Shown in pieces: positions 1-6,134 of a DNA stretch of 7,611 bases. Below the pieces are notes generated by a model. The model had not been told where the DNA came from. It saw nothing but the letters and a program-made list of their open reading frames with translations, and ran no database searches. How positions within the stretch are numbered: the stretch's first letter is position 1; each line of letters starts with the position of its first letter. Source of the stretch: an uncultured Helicobacter sp. (GTDB taxonomy: Bacteria; Campylobacterota; Campylobacteria; Campylobacterales; Helicobacteraceae); assembly GCA_944325475.1 (NCBI GenBank), contig CALVAF010000008.1, positions 1-7,611 on the forward strand. Reading direction: 5' to 3'. The translations under genes were made by a program, and so were the position numbers.

Positions 1-50
1 ATCACGCTATCAACTCTTGTCCTACAAAAATTTAAAACAAATATCTACAT
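1..50 (-). pseudogene. Possible 5' end of a further gene, with a stop as second codon
   Basis: A good AAGGAG site (minus strand, 61-56) lies 5 nt before an ATG at 50-48, the layout seen for the neighbouring genes. The second codon is TAG (47-45). After it the same frame stays open to the window edge and reads IFVLNFCRTRVDSV, which looks like a first beta-strand and would be a normal protein start if codon 2 were AAG or CAG. It may be a gene broken by one nonsense change, a sequencing error, or chance. Only 16 codons are visible and no family can be named. It would be the gene after the last paralog in the same transcription unit. Confidence 0.3.
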
Positions 51-55
51 AATAA

Positions 56-61
56 CTCCTT
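56..61 (-). promoter_or_regulatory. Shine-Dalgarno AAGGAG before the ATG-TAG at position 50
   Basis: AAGGAG on the minus strand, 5 nt upstream of the ATG at 50-48 and 10 nt after the stop codon of the preceding gene. It matches the sites before the two upstream paralogs, which argues that translation really was meant to start here. Confidence 0.5.
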
Positions 62-71
62 AAATATAGAA

Positions 72-1519
72 TTATAAACTATTTTTCAACCATTTTCGCT
101 TTTCATACCATTTTAAAATCCAATTTGAAAGATAAGAGCTTGCATTTTTAAAATGATACAAATCCTTATAACAATAATCCAAAATCTTTCTTTCCCATTC
201 CTTTTGATAATCCAAATCTTCAGATAACTTCCTAAGCATTTCTACAAAAATAGATTCCTCTTCTTCAAAAATGCGTAGATGCAAATTTTCTCTATAAAAA
301 CAATCATTTTCCAAAACCTCTTGAGGAATCTCTTTAGTATGAGGGTAAAGCAATATAGCTGGTCTCTTTGTAATAACAGGATAAGAATACATCATCGAAG
401 AATAGATTTCAATGGCTGTAATACTTCTTTGTAACTCCTCATTAGAAAGTCTTGGGGTTTCATTGGTCCAATAAATAAAATTAGAATAGGTCTCAAAATT
501 TTTAGCAAACTCATCTTCTCTTTGTTTGTGGGTTTGCTCTAATGGTGGGCAAGATTTAAAAATCACCCTAAACCCACATTCCAAAGCTTTTAAAATATAT
601 CTTGATAATTTTTGTGGTTGTTCAAAATTCAAAAAAGTGGATATAAAAATTACCGTATCTCTTTTCACACTATAATCCACAAGGCTTTCAAACTCTTCCA
701 CCTCTTTTTCAATACTTGGATATCCCCCCTGTATCAAACGCGGTTGTGGCGATGGCAGCAAACCATTGAAACTTTGTAGCTTAAACACCTCTTCATAAGC
801 GCTTTGAGAATGGATATTAACATAAGAAGCCAATAAAAAAGAAATATTCAAAACCTCCAATAATTCTTTAGAAGAACAAACCCTATTAGAAATTTGCTCC
901 ATGCTAGTTACCATTTTTAGATTATAAACCCCAGTATGGAATTTAATAATATTAGTCTGTTCAATAACAAAAGGGAAAAAATTTAAATTCTCCAATACTT
1001 CACAATCCGCACACACATACTTTTCACCCCTTTTCTCAAAATCCCTTTTTATCTCCTCAAACCAATAATGACCCAAAGAGATAATATAAACAATTTGCAA
1101 ACCACCCTCTTGCAATCTTTTGCAAATACTCCCTAAATGTTTTTGGTAGGAACCAAAGCCACTTAATTGCACCGCAATCATTTTGGAACAATCAAAATTT
1201 TCTTTATAATAGGCATTTAGCCAATCAGCACAAATCTTAACCCCATCATAAATGTCATCAATACCATATAAAAGACAATTATCTAACAATTTATCATAAT
1301 TTTTAGGGGAGGATAATAAAAGCTTTGCCCCTCCAGCTAAAATCTCTTGCTTTATAAGAGGGGATAAACTCTCTAAACTTTGTTCTTTAAAACTATCATC
1401 TACAAAAGAATAAGTATCCATATCCCCCCCCCCCCCCGCCACTCTACACCATTCATAAAATCAATAATCCAAGCGATATATTTTGCATTCCCTCCATTTG
1501 GATAAATATAATAATGCAT
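72..1519 (-). CDS. Phase-variable CDP-glycerol glycerophosphotransferase-like (GT-B) protein, paralog 1, tract out of frame
   Basis: The start is ATG 1519-1517, 4 nt after AAGGAG; the preceding gene stops 1 nt before it. The N terminus (MHYYIYPNGGNAKYIA) is followed by a G14 tract and then YSFVDDS, a Rossmann-like module. With 14 G the frame reaches TAG at 1402-1400 after 39 codons. With 15 (or 12) G it continues to TAA 74-72 as a 482 aa protein. In that numbering the rest resembles the GT-B-fold CDP-glycerol glycerophosphotransferase family: GGYPSIE near 265-271, a VIFKSCPP strand near 319-326 at the RPH position of the family, and IEIYSSMMYSYP near 370-381 at the TDxSS site. The family His is replaced by Cys, so activity or donor may differ. 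It is a close paralog of the gene at 1521-2959. The role is inferred to be modification of a surface glycan. The frame from GTG 1442 downstream is open but that GTG is only an artefact of the frameshift. An internal ATG at 1421, directly after the tract, could give an N-truncated product. Confidence 0.75.
1424..1437 (-). repeat. Poly-G tract, G14 on coding strand (phase-variation switch)
   Basis: Fourteen C on the plus strand, read as G14 in codons about 28-33 of the downstream paralog. Frame arithmetic from ATG 1519 and the long downstream frame gives ON at 12 or 15 G; 14 is OFF. Such tracts change length by slipped-strand mispairing at replication in Campylobacterota, and assembled lengths often represent only the majority of a mixed population. 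Confidence 0.95.
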
Positions 1520-1520
1520 T

Positions 1521-2959
1521 TTACTCCTTTAAAATATTATGGGCTTGATACCACTCTAAAATAAAATCCGCAATAGACTTTGAAGCGCTGCCAAAATGAT
1601 ACAAATTATTCTGACAATAGTCTTCTATTTTTTCTTTCCACTGCCTTTGATACTCCAAATCATCAGACAATCTTTTTAAATAATTTTTAATAGATTCCTT
1701 AGCCTCTTCTTTAAATAATCGAATATGCAAACTAGGATTATAAAAACTATCTTCCTCCAATAAATCTTTTGGTATAGTGTCTTTTGTGGGATAAAGAAGA
1801 ATCGCTGGTCTTTTTGCAGTGACTGGATAAGAATACATCAAAGAAGAAGCCCCTTCAATCATCGTAATACTCCTGCTTTTATTCTCCACACTTAATCTTG
1901 GCTCTTCATTGCCCTGATAAATAAAATTAGGGTATTTTTTAAATTTTAAAGCAAAATCATCTTCTCTTTGCTGGAAGCTAATATGGCTAGGATTAGACTT
2001 AAAAATCACACGATACCCTTCTTTTAAAACCACTTCTAAAATTTCTGAATAATATTCTTCATAATAGAAATTCACCATAGCAGAGATAAAGACCACTGTG
2101 TCTCTTTTCACAGAAAAATCAATCTTTTGAGATTCTGCAACTTCTTTATCAATACTTGGGTATCCACCTTTTAAAAACCTTGGAGCAGGATTAGAATCCA
2201 CTCCACAAAGTCGCTGATTTTTTAAGAAATATTCATAATGACTTTGCGAATGAATATTCAAATAGGTGCTTAGGTAATTTGCGATTGTATGCGCTCTCTC
2301 CACCCCCCTATCTTGATAATAATCCACCAACCAAACATAATTAGAAACCTCATCAAGACTAGCATGGATTCTTAAAGTCACAACATTGGGGTGAAAATGC
2401 AACACATTACAATGAGTAATCACAAAAGGAACGAAATCAAATTGACTAAGAAATTCATAATTTGCCATCACAATCTCATCATTATTTTTTGTATGATACT
2501 CCAAAAACTCTTTATAATACTCACTTTCATAATATAAAAAATAAATAGGCTTAATGCCATTGTTTTCCAAAATCTTTCTAATATCGCCCAAATACTTATG
2601 CAGTGGATTACCCCCCGTATCACAAAAGATACCGCATATTTTTTGATTCTTATATTTTTCCTTAAACATTTGGTTTAATCTTTCTCCCAAATGCTTTATT
2701 CCATTATAAGCAACCTCGACCCCTCCTTCTTTCAATTTACAAAGGCATTGGTGCATGTATTTTTTGGAGCTTAAAAAAATCTTAGCTTCCTCATTACACA
2801 GCTCATCTTTAATCTTAGGAAGCATGACTTCTAAAGAATTGGTTTGGGAATTATCATCAATAAAGGAAATATTTCCCCCCCCCCCCCACCATCTAAAATA
2901 CTAATTGCATTGGCAATATACTTCGCATTCCCGCCATTTGGATAAATGTAATATTTCAT
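1521..2959 (-). CDS. Phase-variable CDP-glycerol glycerophosphotransferase-like (GT-B) protein, paralog 2, tract out of frame
   Basis: The start is ATG 2959-2957, 6 nt after AAGGAG, which overlaps the stop of the methyltransferase gene. MKYYIYPNGGNAKYIANA leads into a G13 tract, then NISFIDD, together an N-terminal Rossmann-like module. At 13 G the frame ends at 2831 after 42 aa. At 14 (or 11) G it runs to TAA 1523-1521 as 479 aa. In that numbering I see RIHAS (His near 199, at the first family His), GGYPSID near 265-271, FKSNPS near 320-325 (Asn where the RPH motif has His) and MIEGASS near 367-373 at the TDxSS position. The C-terminal two thirds are strongly alike to the next gene (shared VKRDTV, QRED, NFIY, PRLS, YSYP, KRPAILLYP, LYHF). 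This points to tandem duplication and a shared GT-B fold. Substrate unknown; transfer of a glycerol-phosphate-like or sugar group to a surface glycan is inference. A frame that starts at ATG 2825 is only the part beyond the tract. Confidence 0.78.
1524..1529 (-). promoter_or_regulatory. Shine-Dalgarno AAGGAG inside the end of paralog 2, for paralog 1
   Basis: AAGGAG on the minus strand lies in the last codons of paralog 2, 4 nt before ATG 1519. It fixes the true start upstream of the G14 tract rather than at the GTG beyond it. Because it lies within the upstream coding frame and the stop is 1 nt before the ATG, translation of the two paralogs is probably coupled. Confidence 0.8.
2875..2887 (-). 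repeat. Poly-G tract, G13 on coding strand (phase-variation switch)
   Basis: Thirteen C on the plus strand, read as G13 starting at codon 25 of paralog 2, just after Leu-Asp-Gly. The long downstream frame (NISFIDD and onward) is reached when the tract is 11 or 14 G; at 13 the frame passes through EIFPLLMIIPKPIL to a stop at 2831. Confidence 0.95.
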
Positions 2960-2965
2960 ATTCTT

Positions 2966-2971
2966 CTCCTT
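2966..2971 (-). promoter_or_regulatory. Shine-Dalgarno AAGGAG for paralog 2, overlapping the methyltransferase stop
   Basis: AAGGAG on the minus strand with 6 nt to ATG 2959. Its first two bases are the last two of the TAA (2972-2970) that ends the methyltransferase. This supports ATG 2959 as the start, rather than the further-upstream in-frame codons between 3016 and 2959 that overlap the methyltransferase. Confidence 0.8.
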
Positions 2972-3855
2972 ATTTGATATTATTACTTTTTTTAAACAAA
3001 AACTCATTACAGCCAAGCCCTACAACCTTCAAATACACAAACAACCTATAAAGCTTATCCTTTGGGTAAATAGGCTTATAATACATTGTTGGGGTATTTT
3101 TAAGGCATTCAAACCCATTTTTACGCCAAATCTCTATCACTTCATCATTACAAATAGGCTCATAAGGCAATCCTCCTAACCAATCCATGACATCAGTGAT
3201 TTTATACATACCACGACCCTTATCATACATATTTAATCCGCGTCCTTTTCTAATATCTTCAAATGTCAAAAAAGCCGTATAAAAACAGACCATAATCAAT
3301 TTCATCAAAGGATTGGTTTGGTTATAATACTGCTTCCTAGCTAGCCACCAAGAACTCGCCTCTGTTTTGTTATAAAGAGCAATATAGGCATATTTATCCC
3401 CCCCCCCCTACACCAGAAACTCCTAAAATCTCCATTGCATTTTGCATAGCCATTTTGAGATTCCCAGTATGGTGCAAAACACCCCAGCTATACAAAATCA
3501 CATTTTCATCTTTTAACTCCTCTTTGAGCCTATTAGCCAATGACAAATCCAAAATACTCCCCTCAAAAACTTGCCAATTTTCTCTATTTTTGGGTTTAAA
3601 TTTCTCCCCTGCCATTTTAGTGGCTTTTATTGAATCAACATCAACATCTAAACTAATAACCCTTTTACACCCTAGCTCCAAAGCTGCAACCGAAAATAAT
3701 CCACTCCCACAACCAATATCCAAAAACACCTTATCAGAAAAATCAAATTCACCCAAATATTTTTTTAAAGAATTCCTAGCAGTCTTTAAAATCTCTTCGT
3801 TGGCAACATACTCTATAAATCTTTTCCAATTCCTACCAAAAGAAAATGTAATCAT
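2970..3855 (-). CDS. Phase-variable class I SAM-dependent methyltransferase, tract out of frame
   Basis: The start is ATG 3855, two bases after the stop of the family 2 glycosyltransferase and 7 nt after AAGG. The first 149 residues have FGRNWKRF near 6-13, the SAM-binding motif DIGCGSGLFS at 46-55, an acidic strand end SLD at 68-70, and SWGVLHHTG at 123-131. A G11 tract follows V149 and leads to TAA 3396-3394, a 153 aa product. With 10 (or 13) G the frame continues as DKYAYIALYNK at 153-163 and then the typical C-terminal part of this family (WW..R..YN, RGMYKITDVMDWLGGLPYE) to TAA 2972-2970, 294 aa. So one gene is seen as two frames. It probably methylates a sugar or other small group of a surface glycan; the substrate cannot be read from sequence. 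The rejoined family signature on both sides of the tract makes the phase-variation call strong. Confidence 0.85.
3398..3408 (-). repeat. Poly-G tract, G11 on coding strand (phase-variation switch)
   Basis: Eleven C on the plus strand, read as G11 right after codon 149 (GTA) of the methyltransferase. Reading on into KYAYIALYNK needs 10 or 13 G; at 11 the codons are GGG GGG GGG GGA TAA. The tract sits where related methyltransferases have a Pro-Gly-Gly turn before the YIALYNK strand. Confidence 0.95.
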
Positions 3856-3857
3856 AA

Positions 3858-5120
3858 CTATGCCTTATACTCCCAATTCTCATCTCTTAAGATTAAAGTC
3901 GCAACTGGAATACCATTCTCCTTCCATTGCAGCTTTTGCATCATCTGATGAATAATCTTAGGGGAACCACTTGAAAGAAACACCAAATCAATCTTCTCTT
4001 TTTCTTTAATAATATCTTGGCATGTTTTATAGTTTTCCTTATAATCATCCGCGACAAACAAAACACACTTGCCCTTTTGCTTCAAAAAATTTTCTAATTG
4101 CCCCCTCCAACTATTCTCTCCATAAATCACAACATTTCTTGAATTTTCTATGGCGCTCTCTCGTTCTTCTTGAGACATTAATTCACAATTAAAATCTTTA
4201 TAATGCCAAAACAACTGATTTTGGAATTTATCTTTGTAAATTTGTGCAAACCTTCTTAAAAACACAGGATAATTCTCATCACCACAGAAATAAGATAAAA
4301 CTTTTGCCAACTCCTCTCCACCCCAATCAAAAAAAGCATTAAGACACATAGAAGTATCCCCATAATATTCCCTTAAGGCTTGATAAAAAGGTTGGGGAGA
4401 ATTTATGCCAATGCAGCACATTCCAGTAGAAACTATCCAATTGTAAAAATCCAAATACTTTCCTCTTGCATTTGGAGTAATTCCAAAAATATGGGCAACA
4501 CCACTCACATAGCCCATCCTTGCATTTTTATACAATTTCAGATAATCCACTTCTGCTGTAATGTCTGCCCGATAATTATCAGCAACATTATCAAAAGGAT
4601 TTTGCTGCATTAAAAAATCCTTTTGATAAATGACCTTAATTTTTCCTTGTAATATCTTTTTTTGATTTTCATCTAATTCTTGATACAAAAAGGTTGTCGG
4701 TAAGGCTACCTTGCTATTTTTATCAAAAATAACAATTCCTCCATAATCATAACCCGCATCAACACTAATAAAATTCACTTGCGGGTTATTTCTAATATGT
4801 AAATAAACCTTTTCTAAATGATTTTCATCATACAAAAACTCATCATCTGATAAAAGCAGCACCCATTCCCCCAAATAATAACCATTATCTTGAGCATGTT
4901 TAACAACCTTATCCCCAAATCCTAAATTTTTTTGCATTCTAATATACTTATAGCGCCAATCCACTAGATATTCTTGAACGATTTGGGCAGTATTATCACT
5001 AGAGCAATCATCAAGAATTAAAACTTCATAATCAAAAAAAGACTGCTTTTTTATAGAATCCAAACATCTTTTTAACAAATTAGCCCTATTATAAGTCGTG
5101 ATTGAAATGCTAAAAAACAT
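3858..5120 (-). CDS. Family 2 (GT-A) glycosyltransferase with C-terminal Rossmann-like module
   Basis: The 420 aa frame starts at ATG 5120, 8 nt after AGGG, and has no repeat tract. The N-terminal GT2 domain shows the first strand SISITTYNR (4-12), the nucleotide-binding DDCSSDNT (37-44) and the metal-site region LLLSDDEF (88-95), where SDDE stands for the DxD motif. Residues about 100-325 are a less conserved acceptor half. From about 328 a second module begins: NVVIYGENSWRGQLENFL, then CVLFVADD and later DLVFLSSGSP. This has the order strand, glycine loop, helix, strand ending in DD seen in Rossmann-like domains of the PglD N-terminal kind and at the N termini of the phosphotransferase-like neighbours. 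It likely adds one sugar to a growing glycan at the cytoplasmic side of the membrane. It lies 16 nt after the family 9 gene and 2 nt before the methyltransferase, so all three are probably co-translated. Donor and acceptor are unknown. Confidence 0.85.
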   Translation of the reverse strand: MFFSISITTYNRANLLKRCLDSIKKQSFFDYEVLILDDCSSDNTAQIVQEYLVDWRYKYIRMQKNLGFGDKVVKHAQDNGYYLGEWVLLLSDDEFLYDENHLEKVYLHIRNNPQVNFISVDAGYDYGGIVIFDKNSKVALPTTFLYQELDENQKKILQGKIKVIYQKDFLMQQNPFDNVADNYRADITAEVDYLKLYKNARMGYVSGVAHIFGITPNARGKYLDFYNWIVSTGMCCIGINSPQPFYQALREYYGDTSMCLNAFFDWGGEELAKVLSYFCGDENYPVFLRRFAQIYKDKFQNQLFWHYKDFNCELMSQEERESAIENSRNVVIYGENSWRGQLENFLKQKGKCVLFVADDYKENYKTCQDIIKEKEKIDLVFLSSGSPKIIHQMMQKLQWKENGIPVATLILRDENWEYKA

Positions 5121-5136
5121 CTTTATTTCCCTATCT

Positions 5137-6081
5137 TCATAAAAATCTTTTAATATGACCTAAAATTTCTCTCAATTCGATAAAATCCATGCAGTGAATC
5201 TCTCTATCACATCTTGATTGGTAACAAGGGATACATTCATACCCACTCAAACCCACAGCTTTAGGATACACCGAAACTCCTCGCCCATAATAATAAATCT
5301 CTTCCCCGCTTGTAGCCCCAAATAGCGCAACAACACCCTTTTTAAGAGCCAATGCCAAATGCACTCCCAAGCTATCATGTGTCACCAAAACATCACACCC
5401 AGCAATCCAATCCATATAATCATACAAATTATTCATGCCTTGCTGCCATGAAAAGCTGATTTGATTCTCTCTAAGCAAATCTGCCAACTCCTCCCATTTT
5501 TCCTTTTTCATGGCTTTTGTGGGCCACTTGCTACCCACTTGATAATTCAAACCAATCTGATATTTTTCCTTTGGTTTTGGTTGGTAACCCAAAGAATATT
5601 CCTGCTCCCTCCATTCACAGCCCACCATTTCTACAATAACTTTTTGCCAAATTTCATGACTCTTTTTCCCACTTGCTTTGTCTTGTATGTAATTAGTAGC
5701 ACCCACACTGCGTTCATAAGCGCTATAATTCCCACTCACCACATCAAACCTAAACCCAACTTTTTCCCAAGCTTGAATCATATCTGCTAAAGCACACACC
5801 CCATGAATCTTTTCTAAATTCACCACCATATCAAACTGCTCTCGCATTAAAGCAAATGAAGTAAATTCGTCCCACACAAGCACTCTATCCAAATAAGGAT
5901 TATCCACCACCAAAGGAAACGCTTCAGGAGCAACTAGCCAAGTAATACGTGAGTTAAGATATTTTTGCTTTAAAGCCTCTAAGACAACGGTGCAGCGCAC
6001 AACATCTCCAAGACTTACTACTTTACCCATTTCTGCATCAAGTGTTTCAGAATAACCCAGTTTAATAACTAAAATCTTCAC
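5137..6081 (-). CDS. Family 9 glycosyltransferase (heptosyltransferase-type)
   Basis: GT9 enzymes such as WaaC/WaaF are GT-B-fold transferases that move a sugar from an ADP-activated donor onto LPS. I chose GTG 6081 (314 aa) because the protein then begins (M)KILVIKLGYSE, the usual first strand; TTG 6096 would add five residues and neither start has a strong ribosome site. Counting from TTG 6096, SLGDVVRCTVVLEALK is at 28-43, TWLVAPE at 52-58, GLNYQVGSKWPTKAM at 182-196 and CDVLVTHDSLGVHLALALKK at 234-253 followed by LFG (258-260), the donor-site region of the family. Four Cys at 288, 291, 296 and 302 repeat a pattern common in GT9 proteins. The stop is TGA 5139-5137. The gap to the preceding gene is about 53 nt, the widest in the window, so a separate promoter here cannot be excluded. 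Heptose as substrate is not proven. Confidence 0.85.
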   Translation of the reverse strand: MKILVIKLGYSETLDAEMGKVVSLGDVVRCTVVLEALKQKYLNSRITWLVAPEAFPLVVDNPYLDRVLVWDEFTSFALMREQFDMVVNLEKIHGVCALADMIQAWEKVGFRFDVVSGNYSAYERSVGATNYIQDKASGKKSHEIWQKVIVEMVGCEWREQEYSLGYQPKPKEKYQIGLNYQVGSKWPTKAMKKEKWEELADLLRENQISFSWQQGMNNLYDYMDWIAGCDVLVTHDSLGVHLALALKKGVVALFGATSGEEIYYYGRGVSVYPKAVGLSGYECIPCYQSRCDREIHCMDFIELREILGHIKRFL

Positions 6082-6134
6082 CAATTTACCCGACAAATAA
6101 AAATATATTATTGTATTCCAAAAAGGATTAAATT

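Noticed and set aside
724..729. Short C6 runs at 724-729, 2303-2308 and 2611-2616 as further phase-variation tracts
   Set aside because: Six bases is too short for frequent slippage, and all three lie in frame within coding sequence (for example the conserved QGGYPSI).
2960..3016. Upstream extension of paralog 2 to an earlier in-frame start (reading MAVMSFCLKK...)
   Set aside because: It overlaps the end of the methyltransferase in another frame, while ATG 2959 has a well-spaced AAGGAG and gives the same MKYYIYP start as paralog 1.
72..3855. Decayed pseudogenes as the explanation for the three frameshifts
   Set aside because: Each frameshift is exactly at a G11-G14 tract, is the only lesion in its gene, and is corrected by one base; random decay would leave lesions elsewhere.
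3455..3955. Plus-strand open frame of 166 codons opposite the methyltransferase
   Set aside because: It lies opposite a gene with clear methyltransferase motifs, has no recognisable domain or ribosome site, and reads as the low-complexity shadow typical of AT-rich coding DNA. The other plus-strand frames (4380-4613, 5461-5790, 7015-7281) are rejected for the same reason.
6105..6134. Promoter-like TACAAT (minus strand, 6115-6110) before the family 9 gene
   Set aside because: The surrounding DNA is so AT-rich that one -10-like hexamer means little, and I see no matching -35 or extended -10; kept only as a possibility in the gene note.
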